Below are positions 53,036 through 62,238 of a DNA stretch of 64,000 bases, piece after piece. The notes below the pieces were generated by a model that had not been told where the DNA came from, made no database searches, and worked only from the letters and a program-made list of their open reading frames with translations. The position numbers and the translations under genes are program-made. The stretch comes from Halobacteriovorax sp. JY17 (lineage in GTDB: Bacteria > Bdellovibrionota > Bacteriovoracia > Bacteriovoracales > Bacteriovoracaceae). Numbering within the stretch: the first letter of the stretch is position 1; each line of letters opens with the position of its first letter. The stretch spans positions 62,001 to 126,000 of the forward strand of contig NZ_NJER01000003.1 in NCBI RefSeq assembly GCF_002753895.1, given 5' to 3'.

Positions 53036-55357
53036 TTAGTCGATGTTTATCCTTCTTGAAATCATCTCCTCAGTAACCTCTTCAAACTCTGAGACTTTTG
53101 GATCCTTAACCACAAGTAACTCACTTGGGTTCTTCGGGTTTCTAAAATAAGAAACTGCAATATCTCCATCGTCTTTCAAGATTTGTACTACCATCACAGA
53201 GTCAGGGTCGGCCGCACCAATTCCCATAACCTCTTGTTGACGACCATACTTATAAGAGAACTCTGGTCTTACTTGTTTTAATCTTCCAAGATCAACATCT
53301 TTATTCGCTCTTCGAACACCAATTAAAACTCTCCCCTTTAGTTGATCTTTTAGTTTTTCAATTACGTCAGCATCATTTTGCATTCCATAGGTAACTTGAA
53401 CTCTCTTTCCGGCATCATCTACAATTGAAAATTGCATCGCCCCCATGGCAAAGGCCTTTCCAACCTTTCTATCTTTTGATGTTGAGTATCCATAACTCGT
53501 CCCATACTGAGGCCCTGTCTCTGAATGATCCTTCGCCATTTGAACAAGTCCACCATGATAGAGATCGTCGTTGTAGCGATCAAAGTCAGCTAAAACAATT
53601 TCTTTCATTTGTTTTTGAGACATATTTCCTCTGATCTTTTTAGCTACATCGTTAGAAGTCATCTGCGGGTGAATTTCTCTAAATATTTTTAATATTTCAC
53701 TTTCTTCAACATCTCTTCTATAGGCAAGCCCTCTCCATACAACACTATCCTGATACCATAGGGCCATCTTAGCGTCCCAGTCCTGAGAGTTTCTAAAGGC
53801 ACCTTCTCCAAATGTTGCCTTAAAATCTCTATCAACAAATGCTAGATTAACTTCTTGAAGACCTTCTTTTTTATGAGTGAAGTCTACTTTTACAGTTTTT
53901 AAAAATCCCTCATATTTTTTATTAATACCAAGTAAGGTTTCATGAGGACTCTTTTCAATTTTTTTAATAAGAGTAGGATCTTCCTCCACCATATAAGAAA
54001 CAAACTCCATATACTGTCGAGGGTCAACATCTGCAACACGAGCATTTTCTTTCACTGCTTTAGAGCTATACTTTTTAGCATCAATACTCGCACTTCTAAT
54101 TGTATACGGAGAAAAAAGCTCTGGTGAATTCTCTACTGGTAAATTTAATTCTAGTCTATTTGTTATATCTTCATAGAGACTATTTGTTGATTCCATTCCC
54201 TTAACGACCTGCTCTCTCCAAACTTCAATTGGAGAATAAAGGTCCATATTTGGATCAGCAATTCTTGAAGGAGGAAGTCCTTCCTTGATAAGAGCATAGT
54301 TTAAAATAAACTCTCTCGTTGTTCTACCATTTCCATTTCGAAATGGATGAATAGAAACCATATCTCTTTGAAAGTTTACAACGAGTTCAATATAGTCATT
54401 TATTTTTTCTTCTGTATCCAAAGACCCAAGAACTCTTCTTGATTCATTAAACCAAGAAAATCTCTCTTCTGCTAATGCTTCGACAAGCTGAGGCATTAAA
54501 TCATCTTCTGATATTGATCTATCTCCCCCCTGAAACGCCTTAACCTTTTCAAAAACTTCAGCATGAGTTGTTTCAATTCTAGAGAGAGCGTCCTCCTTGA
54601 TATTGGCAGGAGTAGGATAGTTAATTGTTCCTTGAAATCTATTTGCACCATCTTCGGTAACAGTTCTAGACTTAGAAAATCCAAGATATGGATTATCTTC
54701 TATATTCTTTAAAGCATCTTCAGTTACGCCTCTTCCTCTTTCATTTCCAATAAGTGCCACTTTTCTAATTGTACCAAGTTCTTCATCTTTAATTTCTTCC
54801 ACACCATTTTTCATCATTACTGTGTGAACTTCTTTAAAAGATTCAAGATTGTAATCTGGCTGATTAGCAATTAGATATTTTCTAGCATCAACAAAGTTTT
54901 CAAATGCAGCCTCATCCCACTGAGGAGCTGCCGCAGCACCTCTTCCTCTTAAGAAGTTTCCTACCCTTCCGATAGCTTCTCGAACCTCTCTGCGGCCTTT
55001 ATTAAAAGCATATGGGTACTCAACATTGGAAAGTTTCTTATGGCCTTGAAAGACTTCTTCCAGCTCTTTTACCGTATAATTATAGTCAATGAAGTGAATA
55101 CTCTCGATAGCATTCGTCACACCAATTCTTTCGGTCTCATCAAAATTTGAAACACTTGTCAAAAGCTTTGCTCTTCTATCAGAGAAGCTCGCCTTAAAGA
55201 ATTGCTCTACAACATTTCGACAGGACTCAGATGCAGCCGCAGGGTATCTTAAAACATAGTTCTTGGGCTTACTTTTAACTGAATAAAAAGTACTCGAGTG
55301 GGTACAGCTAAATGTGAATAAGGCCGCAATAAGTAAAAGAATGAACTGTTTGTGCAT
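53036..55357 (-). CDS. lipoprotein with Fic domain and C-terminal ADP-ribosyltransferase-like domain
   Basis: A 773-aa protein with an N-terminal export signal ending FTFSC (Cys18, slightly irregular lipobox). A Fic domain spans about residues 130-400 with the core HPFRNGNGRTTR (337-348). The usual acidic residue after HPFx is Asn341, as in Doc, so AMP transfer may be altered. The C-terminal third shows the three ART motifs in order: WRG (Arg542), STS (625-627) and QQE (707-709, Glu709 catalytic), the pattern of R-S-E enzymes with Q-x-E. Both domains modify proteins, by NMP/phosphate and ADP-ribose transfer. The combination on an exported lipoprotein suggests an effector or envelope regulator. 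Domain activity is inferred; I know of no described homologue. It is monocistronic with its own terminator. Confidence 0.75.
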   Translation of the reverse strand: MHKQFILLLIAALFTFSCTHSSTFYSVKSKPKNYVLRYPAAASESCRNVVEQFFKASFSDRRAKLLTSVSNFDETERIGVTNAIESIHFIDYNYTVKELEEVFQGHKKLSNVEYPYAFNKGRREVREAIGRVGNFLRGRGAAAAPQWDEAAFENFVDARKYLIANQPDYNLESFKEVHTVMMKNGVEEIKDEELGTIRKVALIGNERGRGVTEDALKNIEDNPYLGFSKSRTVTEDGANRFQGTINYPTPANIKEDALSRIETTHAEVFEKVKAFQGGDRSISEDDLMPQLVEALAEERFSWFNESRRVLGSLDTEEKINDYIELVVNFQRDMVSIHPFRNGNGRTTREFILNYALIKEGLPPSRIADPNMDLYSPIEVWREQVVKGMESTNSLYEDITNRLELNLPVENSPELFSPYTIRSASIDAKKYSSKAVKENARVADVDPRQYMEFVSYMVEEDPTLIKKIEKSPHETLLGINKKYEGFLKTVKVDFTHKKEGLQEVNLAFVDRDFKATFGEGAFRNSQDWDAKMALWYQDSVVWRGLAYRRDVEESEILKIFREIHPQMTSNDVAKKIRGNMSQKQMKEIVLADFDRYNDDLYHGGLVQMAKDHSETGPQYGTSYGYSTSKDRKVGKAFAMGAMQFSIVDDAGKRVQVTYGMQNDADVIEKLKDQLKGRVLIGVRRANKDVDLGRLKQVRPEFSYKYGRQQEVMGIGAADPDSVMVVQILKDDGDIAVSYFRNPKNPSELLVVKDPKVSEFEEVTEEMISRRINID

Positions 55358-55438
55358 TAGATAATCCTCCGTCTAGGAGTCTTATCGGATATTTAAGGAA
55401 TTTCCTTTATATATTTCAAGGTACGTAAATCATTGATT

Positions 55439-56344
55439 TTACGAACTCCATATTTGACTTCCAAGCGTCTTGCGAAGCTCAGTTAACCCTTTTCTGTCAT
55501 ACCAATAATTCTGAGTCGCATTGGTTAAAATTACAGATCCTCGAAGCTTCTCGACATCTATCCAGATAGAAGTTCCAGTAAAACCCAAATGCCCAAATGT
55601 GCGCTTTGAGCACCCTGATCCGGCCAAACTTGTATCTGGCTCAGTTACCGTATCCCATCCATAGAGAAAACGGTCAAAAGAGGTATTTGAAAAAGCTTGA
55701 TCCATAAATTTAACCAAGTCGTAAGATTCATTTAAGTTTAAAAGGCTCTTACAAATTCCATCAATGCTGGCAAATAACCCTGCATGAGAAACTTTCTCCC
55801 TCAGATAGAATGCATTATCATCGTGAACTTCTCCTTGAATTCTTTTCCCATGCCTAAATCCAGTAACAGGGGATCTAAGTTGGTCTACAAGTTCAGTCCA
55901 ATGGAACATTTCTTCATCAAAGTACTCAGAACAAATATCGTAGAGATTTCTCTTAAAGGAGTCTTCTATTTCAATCATTGCTCTAAGTGCGGAGTAATCA
56001 GAATAAAGAGTTGGTGCTTCAGCAATATTAAAGCTGCTAATATACTGCCTCCAATTCTTAGGAGAAATTCTCCCCCCCGAAGTGAGAGAGGCTCTATGAT
56101 TAAGTAAGAGAATCATATCATTCGTAAATTTACTTGGATCTACAAGATAGGTACTAGCAAGAGTGAGTGGTTTTGTAAGTGAAGCAAGATCAAAGAAATA
56201 CTTTCCAGACTTATTAACAAATTCTCCCTCGTGCCACTCTAGAGAATTATACTTAGCATTTTTAAAGTCAATCACTCCGACTGCAATACAGTCGAAGTGC
56301 TGCTTAGGCATCAGCCTACTAATTATTTCTTCTACTTCTTTCAT
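55439..56344 (-). CDS. beta-lactamase-fold serine hydrolase (PBP-like)
   Basis: A 301-aa protein of the class C beta-lactamase/DD-peptidase superfamily. SLTK (Ser55-Lys58) is the nucleophile motif, YSDYSA near residue 113 is the second, and GHLGFTGTS near 257 the KTG-like third. No signal peptide is visible, so it is probably cytoplasmic. Substrate may be a murein peptide, an ester or an amide. Its ATG overlaps the ppdK stop by 4 bp, so it is translationally coupled to ppdK. Confidence 0.8.
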   Translation of the reverse strand: MKEVEEIISRLMPKQHFDCIAVGVIDFKNAKYNSLEWHEGEFVNKSGKYFFDLASLTKPLTLASTYLVDPSKFTNDMILLLNHRASLTSGGRISPKNWRQYISSFNIAEAPTLYSDYSALRAMIEIEDSFKRNLYDICSEYFDEEMFHWTELVDQLRSPVTGFRHGKRIQGEVHDDNAFYLREKVSHAGLFASIDGICKSLLNLNESYDLVKFMDQAFSNTSFDRFLYGWDTVTEPDTSLAGSGCSKRTFGHLGFTGTSIWIDVEKLRGSVILTNATQNYWYDRKGLTELRKTLGSQIWSS

Positions 56345-59010
56345 TTACTTCTTAGAGCCGCTTGAGCTGCTGCTAGTCTAGCAATTGGTACTCTATAAGG
56401 AGAACAACTTACATAATCTAATCCGATTTCATGACAGAACTGAATTGATTTTGGTTCACCACCATGTTCACCACAAATTCCAACGTGAATTTGTGGATTT
56501 GATTTTCTTCCCTCGACACAAGCATGATTTACAAGAAAGCCTACGCCTTCTCTATCAAGAGAAACAAATGGGTCTACGGTCATCAGCCCACCATTAACAT
56601 ATTCCGGAAGAAACTTACCAGAATCATCCCTTGAAAGCCCAAAAGTTGTTTGAGTTAAATCATTAGTTCCAAAAGAGAAGAAATCTGCTTCAGGAGCAAT
56701 TTTTCCAGCTGTAATGGCCGCTCTTGGAAGCTCGATCATTGTACCAAGCTTATACTTAACCTCTGTTTTCAATTCTTCAAAGACTAAATTAATTTCTTCA
56801 ATACATTCTCTTTTTAGAAGAACCAGCTCACCCTTTAAAGAAATAAGAGGGATCATTATCTCGGGAAAAACTTCTACTCCATTCTTCTTACATTCAATTG
56901 CAGCTTCAATAATTGCTCTTGTCTGCATTCTGTATATTTCAGGATACGTAACCCCAAGCCTACAACCTCTATGTCCAAGCATTGGATTAAATTCATGAAG
57001 CTCTTCGCATCTCTCATTAATTAACTGCACATCAAGCTCAAGATATTCAGCAAGAGCTTCTCTATCTTCAGTTGAGTGAGGGAGAAATTCATGAAGAGGA
57101 GGGTCAAGGAGCCTAATGTTTACAGGCTTCCCACTCATTGCAGTGAAAATCCCAATAAAATCTTCTCTTTGAAAAGGAAGTAACTTCGCGAGGGCCTTCT
57201 CTCTATCTTGTAAATCTTTTGCATAGATCATTTCACGAACAGCTAAAATTCTCTCTGCTTCAAAGAACATATGCTCTGTTCTACAAAGACCAATTCCCTC
57301 AGCTCCAAAATTCTTAGCTGTAAGGCTATCTTCAGGATTATCAGCATTGGTTCTTATTTCTAATTTTCTAAATTCATCTGCCCAACTCATAAAGAGAGCA
57401 AAGTCTTCTGAAATTTCAGCAGCAATTGTTGGAACTTTTCCTTCAATAACTTCACCAGTAGCTCCGTCAATTGTTAGAAAGTCCCCTTCTTTATACTCTT
57501 TACCATTAATCCTTAAGACCAATTTAGAATAATCTATTTGAAGGCCAGAACAACCGGCTACACATGGCTTCCCCATTCCTCTAGCAACAACAGCCGCATG
57601 AGACGTCATTCCACCTCTAGCTGTTAAGATTCCCTCAGAAGCAACCATACCAGCAATATCTTCAGGACTTGTCTCTTGCCTAACCAACATTACCTTTACA
57701 CCACTCTCATGCAGAGCTGTTGCCTTTTCCGATGTAAAAGTAATAACTCCACATCCAGCTCCAGGAGACGCCGGTAAGCCTTGGGCAAGAACATTCTTAT
57801 GAGCACTCGGATCAAGTCTTGGGTGTAAGAGTTGATTTATATCTTCTGGATTAATTTTAAGAATCGCTTCTTCTTTAGTAAGTATTTCTTCATTAACTAA
57901 ATCCACCGCAATCTTTACTGCGGCTGCGGCGGTTCTCTTTCCATTTCGAGTTTGAAGAATAAAGAGTTTATCTTTTTCAATTGTAAACTCAATATCCTGC
58001 ATATCTTTGTAATGAATTTCTAATTTTGTATATACTTCTACTAACTCGTCATAAACAATAGGCATCGCCTCTTGAAGAGTGACAAGGCTCTTATTCGATT
58101 CATTCTTTGAAAGGCTATTAATTGGTTGAGGTGTTCTAATTCCTGCAACAACATCTTCCCCTTGAGCGTTAATAAGAAACTCACCAAAGAACTTCTTCTC
58201 GCCAGTGCTAGGATCTCTTGTAAAGCAAACTCCTGTGGCACAATCGTCACCCATATTTCCAAAGACCATGGACTGAACATTTACAGCCGTCCCCCAATTA
58301 TGCCCGATATCGTTAATCTCTCTATACTTAACTGCTCTTGGATTATTCCAAGAACCAAATACTGCAGAGACAGCTCTCCATAATTGATCCATTGGATCTG
58401 TTGGAAATGAAATACCTGTTTCCTCAAAGATTATTCTCTTATAAACTTCAACTAACTCTTCAAGGTCACCCGCAGAGAGTTGTGTATCTAACTCTACTTC
58501 CCTAGCTTCTTTTAGGTCTTCAAGAGTTGACTCCAAGATCGCAACATTGAAACCCATGACAACGTTGGCATACATTTGAATGAATCTTCGATATGAGTCC
58601 CAAGCGAAGCGAGGATTCTTAGTAAGTTCTGCAAGACCTAGAACAGATTCATCATTTAAACCTAAGTTTAAAACCGTATCCATCATTCCAGGCATTGAAA
58701 CTCTTGCTCCAGAACGTACGGAGAAGAGAAGAGGATTCTTTATATCTCCAAACTTCTTTCCTGAAGTTTCTTCGACAATTTTCAAGGCCTCTAAGACTTG
58801 ATCCTTAATTTCTTGATTAATTGTGTTGTTATTTTCAACAAAGTCCAAACAAGCTTCTGTTGTAACAGTAAAGCCAGGAGGAACAGACAGTCCAATGGAA
58901 GACATCTCTGCAAGGTTCGCCCCCTTGCCTCCGAGTAGATCCTTCATTTCCTTATTACCTTCAGTCTTCTCAGAACTGAAGCTATAGACCCATTTATTCT
59001 TAGTTGCCAC
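56341..59010 (-). CDS. ppdK: pyruvate, phosphate dikinase
   Basis: An 889-aa enzyme interconverting pyruvate, ATP and phosphate with phosphoenolpyruvate, AMP and diphosphate. N-terminal LLGGKGANLAEMSSIGL, ATP-grasp domain, the phospho-His loop GGMTSHAAVVARGMGKPCV near residue 460, and the C-terminal PEP site (GICGEHGGEP, FSFGTNDLTQTTFG). Start is GTG 59010 behind AAGGAGG. With the gap-pgk-tpiA operon it points to active glycolysis or gluconeogenesis. Confidence 0.96.
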   Translation of the reverse strand: MATKNKWVYSFSSEKTEGNKEMKDLLGGKGANLAEMSSIGLSVPPGFTVTTEACLDFVENNNTINQEIKDQVLEALKIVEETSGKKFGDIKNPLLFSVRSGARVSMPGMMDTVLNLGLNDESVLGLAELTKNPRFAWDSYRRFIQMYANVVMGFNVAILESTLEDLKEAREVELDTQLSAGDLEELVEVYKRIIFEETGISFPTDPMDQLWRAVSAVFGSWNNPRAVKYREINDIGHNWGTAVNVQSMVFGNMGDDCATGVCFTRDPSTGEKKFFGEFLINAQGEDVVAGIRTPQPINSLSKNESNKSLVTLQEAMPIVYDELVEVYTKLEIHYKDMQDIEFTIEKDKLFILQTRNGKRTAAAAVKIAVDLVNEEILTKEEAILKINPEDINQLLHPRLDPSAHKNVLAQGLPASPGAGCGVITFTSEKATALHESGVKVMLVRQETSPEDIAGMVASEGILTARGGMTSHAAVVARGMGKPCVAGCSGLQIDYSKLVLRINGKEYKEGDFLTIDGATGEVIEGKVPTIAAEISEDFALFMSWADEFRKLEIRTNADNPEDSLTAKNFGAEGIGLCRTEHMFFEAERILAVREMIYAKDLQDREKALAKLLPFQREDFIGIFTAMSGKPVNIRLLDPPLHEFLPHSTEDREALAEYLELDVQLINERCEELHEFNPMLGHRGCRLGVTYPEIYRMQTRAIIEAAIECKKNGVEVFPEIMIPLISLKGELVLLKRECIEEINLVFEELKTEVKYKLGTMIELPRAAITAGKIAPEADFFSFGTNDLTQTTFGLSRDDSGKFLPEYVNGGLMTVDPFVSLDREGVGFLVNHACVEGRKSNPQIHVGICGEHGGEPKSIQFCHEIGLDYVSCSPYRVPIARLAAAQAALRSK

Positions 59011-59040
59011 AAAACCCTCCTTGGGTGGTTGAAACTAATA

Positions 59041-59066
59041 AAAAATAAAAGGAGCGAAGTCGCTCC
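59041..59066 (-). terminator. rho-independent terminator of glyS
   Basis: Stem GGAGCG (59051-59056) with CGCTCC (59061-59066), AAGT loop. Leftward it is followed by TTTTATTTTT. It lies between glyS and the GTG start of ppdK. Confidence 0.85.
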
Positions 59067-59072
59067 CTAGAA

Positions 59073-60395
59073 TTAAAAACCTAATTTATCTCTTAAATAT
59101 TTGTCGAGTTGATCAATCGCCACTCTTTCCTGCTGCATAGAATCTCTATCTCTTACAGTTACAGCATTATCGTCAAGAGTATCAAAATCAAACGTCACGC
59201 AAAGTGGCGTTCCAATTTCATCTTGTCTTCTGTATCTCTTTCCTATTGATCCAGCCACGTCATACTCGGTCTGATAATTTCTTTGGATTTTCTCAAATAA
59301 TTCTCTAGCAGGTACATCTAACTTTTCTTTCTTAACGAGAGGAAGAACTGCCACTTTTACAGGAGCAAGTTTTGGATGAAATTTCATCACAACCCTTTCA
59401 TTCTCTTTATCACCTTCATTTTCTAATCTATAAGCGTCACAAAGAATTGCTAATAAAGCTCTGTCACAACCAACAGATGTTTCTAGAACGTAAGGAAGAT
59501 ATTTCTTATTTCCATCTTCAGTATCAAGATACTTTAAATTCTTTTTCGAAAACTCTTCGTGCCTCTTAAGGTCGAAGTCCGTTCGAGAATGAATCCCTTC
59601 CATCTCTCCCCATCCCATAGGAAACTCATATTCAATATCTGTTGCAGCGTCTGCATAGTGAGCAAGGCTATCAGGTCCATGTGGTTCCCAGCGAAGCTTC
59701 TCTTCACGGAGTCCATTATCTAAATGCCATTGCCAACGAATCTTCTTCCAGTCTTCCATTGCATCTAACTGAGTTCCCGGCTTCACAAAGAATTGCATTT
59801 CCATTTGTTCGAATTCACGCGTTCTAAAAATAAAATTCCCTGGAGTAATTTCATTTCTAAAGGCCTTACCGATTTGTGCAATTCCAAAAGGGAGCTTCTT
59901 TCTCATTGTCTGTTGAACATTTAAGAAGTTCACAAAAATTCCCTGCGCAGTTTCAGGTCTTAAGTAAACTGTAGAAGAGCTATCTGTTACAGCTCCCATC
60001 TGGGTATTGAACATTAAGTTAAAGTCTCTTGGCTCAGTGAAGTCAGTAGCTCCACACTTAGCACAAGGCTTAGACGTATCAATTTGATCTTCTCTATATC
60101 TTTCTTTACAACTCTTGCAATCAACCATCGGATCACTAAAGCCGTCGACATGGCCAGAAGCTTTCCAAACTTGCGGATGCATGAAAATTGAAGCATCAAT
60201 TCCGACAACATTCTCTCTGAACGTCATCGCTTTCCACCAACTTTCTTTTACATTATTTTTTAATTGAATTCCGTATGGAGCGTAATCCCAACACGAACCT
60301 AGACCACCATAAATTTCAGATGATTGAAAAATAAATCCTCGTCTCTTACAAAGGCTAACTAGATCACTCATTGATTTTAAATTACTTTCTGACAC
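59073..60395 (-). CDS. glyS: glycyl-tRNA synthetase, dimeric (alpha2) type
   Basis: A 440-aa class II synthetase charging tRNA-Gly. A zinc-type hook with CKSC and CAKC at about residues 98-118, [12 protein letters not shown], motif 2 in [19 protein letters not shown], motif 3 with [15 protein letters not shown], and a C-terminal anticodon domain ([10 protein letters not shown] to the end). The alpha2 form lacks the separate beta subunit of E. coli. Start is GTG 60395 with AGGAG 8 bases upstream. Confidence 0.95.
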   Translation of the reverse strand: MSESNLKSMSDLVSLCKRRGFIFQSSEIYGGLGSCWDYAPYGIQLKNNVKESWWKAMTFRENVVGIDASIFMHPQVWKASGHVDGFSDPMVDCKSCKERYREDQIDTSKPCAKCGATDFTEPRDFNLMFNTQMGAVTDSSSTVYLRPETAQGIFVNFLNVQQTMRKKLPFGIAQIGKAFRNEITPGNFIFRTREFEQMEMQFFVKPGTQLDAMEDWKKIRWQWHLDNGLREEKLRWEPHGPDSLAHYADAATDIEYEFPMGWGEMEGIHSRTDFDLKRHEEFSKKNLKYLDTEDGNKKYLPYVLETSVGCDRALLAILCDAYRLENEGDKENERVVMKFHPKLAPVKVAVLPLVKKEKLDVPARELFEKIQRNYQTEYDVAGSIGKRYRRQDEIGTPLCVTFDFDTLDDNAVTVRDRDSMQQERVAIDQLDKYLRDKLGF

Positions 60396-60490
60396 CGAGA
60401 TAACTCCTACAAAATCTTTATTAAATTTCGCTAATTTTACCTAAGTTTTTCGGGGCTGTCTAAGTCTCTAAGCCTATTTTTAAAGACTTT

Positions 60491-62200
60491 CTAGCTTTGA
60501 CTCAGATCGTAAAGTTTGGCATATTCTCCGCCTCTAGAAATCAGCTCCCCATGAGTTCCATGCTCAACTAATCTTCCTTCATGCATCACATAGATTTGGT
60601 CAAAATTTTGAATCGTAGAAAGCCTATGGGCCACCGCAACAACAGTCTTATTCCCGCCGATTGAGTCTAAGGCCTTTTGAACAAGTTTTTCAGATTCGTT
60701 ATCAAGTGCAGACGTCGCCTCATCAAAGAGAAGAATATTTGTATCCTGTAGGAAAGCTCTAGCTATTGTGATTCTCTGTTGCTGACCACCAGAGAGGCGT
60801 GTTCCTCTATCACCAACAACTGTTCTTGTAAGCTCTGGGAGTTTATCAACAAACTCACTGGCATAAGCAACATTCAAAGCTTTTGAAATCTGCTCATCAG
60901 TAAAGTCATTACCTACTTTTAAGTTTTCTTCTATAGAGTCGTTAAAGAGAAAAATATCCTGACTAACTAACCCAAATAAGTCCCTCAATGACTTCAATTT
61001 AATATCGTTCAGATCAATTCCATCAATTGTAATTCCACCCTTTGCAATTGGGTAAAGACCTAGGAGTAAATTTATTAGTGTTGATTTTCCAGAACCAGAG
61101 AGACCGACCAGAGCAATTTTCTGCCCTCTTTTTATCTCTAAGTTTAAGTTCTTAATCACATCCCCTTCTCCATAAGAGAAAGTTAAGTCCTTAACTACAA
61201 TTCTCTCTTCAAAAGAATTTAAGCTTATCTTTCCATTATCTGGCTCATCTGGAGTATCTAATAATTCGTAAATCCTATCCGACGCAGCCTTGGCCTGGGA
61301 AAGTTTTACATTTGCTTGAGAAAACTTTCTTAGAGGATCCATAAATAGAGCAAGAGCAGTGGCAAATGAAATAAAGTCACCAATAGTTGTCCCATTCTTT
61401 AATCTGTAATGAGCAAAGACAATGAGTCCTGCAAAGGCAAACGTTCCAACAATTTCGACTAGAGGGTGAGCAAATTCTTCAATGAAAGTTGTTCGCATCT
61501 GCGCAGAGAAAAACCTCTCCTGCGCTTTATTGAATCTTGAATTTACAAAGTCTTGAAGATTAAACGCTTTGGTAATTTTTTGAGCGTGAATACCTTCTGC
61601 AATATTATGTGTAAGCTGGGCCTGCTCTTCTTGAACGCTTCCCTGGTTGGCCCTAACTTTTTTTCCACTCTTGCTAAAAATAACTGCTAGAAATGGAGCT
61701 ATTACAAAGATCACTAACGTTAGCTGCCAATCACTCCAAAAGGCCATTCCCAAATAAACAACGGCCTTCAATGCTTCACGAACAACATCAAGAGCTGCTT
61801 TAAATCCGTATGAGAAGACAGAAGTATCATTTAAAATACTCGATATAAGCTCCCCTTGTTTCTTCTTTGCAAAGTAAGAAACTGGTAACCTTTGAAGTTT
61901 TTTAAAAATTTCTTCTCTAACTTTTAAAGTTGCTCTGTCAGAGACATAACGCAACCAGTAAAAGTGAAAGAATCTACTTGGAAAATGCAGTATGCCTACA
62001 GCAACAAGTAGTCCGGCCAATAGGAGAACATCATTTATTGAGGCGTAACCCTTTAGACCATTATCAAAGATAGGCTTTACTAGGCGAACCTGAACTCCAC
62101 CTAAGCCTGCAATAAGAAAAGAGAGAAGAAAAGCCCCAAGGACTTTTCTCTTATAGGGAATAATATAAGGAAGTAATTTGTTCTTTATTAAGTCGTTCAT
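60491..62200 (-). CDS. MsbA-like ABC exporter (lipid A flippase family)
   Basis: A 569-aa half-transporter. Six transmembrane helices (residues about 15-310), then an ATPase domain with Walker A GLSGSGKST, Q-loop VSQDIFLF, signature LSGGQQQR, Walker B ILLFDEATSALD and switch VAHRLSTI. All motifs are intact. MsbA exports lipid A-core and some drugs; subfamily members are hard to separate by eye, so the substrate is tentative. It lies upstream of glyS with a separate 95-bp gap. Confidence 0.88.
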   Translation of the reverse strand: MNDLIKNKLLPYIIPYKRKVLGAFLLSFLIAGLGGVQVRLVKPIFDNGLKGYASINDVLLLAGLLVAVGILHFPSRFFHFYWLRYVSDRATLKVREEIFKKLQRLPVSYFAKKKQGELISSILNDTSVFSYGFKAALDVVREALKAVVYLGMAFWSDWQLTLVIFVIAPFLAVIFSKSGKKVRANQGSVQEEQAQLTHNIAEGIHAQKITKAFNLQDFVNSRFNKAQERFFSAQMRTTFIEEFAHPLVEIVGTFAFAGLIVFAHYRLKNGTTIGDFISFATALALFMDPLRKFSQANVKLSQAKAASDRIYELLDTPDEPDNGKISLNSFEERIVVKDLTFSYGEGDVIKNLNLEIKRGQKIALVGLSGSGKSTLINLLLGLYPIAKGGITIDGIDLNDIKLKSLRDLFGLVSQDIFLFNDSIEENLKVGNDFTDEQISKALNVAYASEFVDKLPELTRTVVGDRGTRLSGGQQQRITIARAFLQDTNILLFDEATSALDNESEKLVQKALDSIGGNKTVVAVAHRLSTIQNFDQIYVMHEGRLVEHGTHGELISRGGEYAKLYDLSQS

Positions 62201-62238
62201 TTGAAAAGCATAGCAAGAAAGTACTCACTTAGTACATC

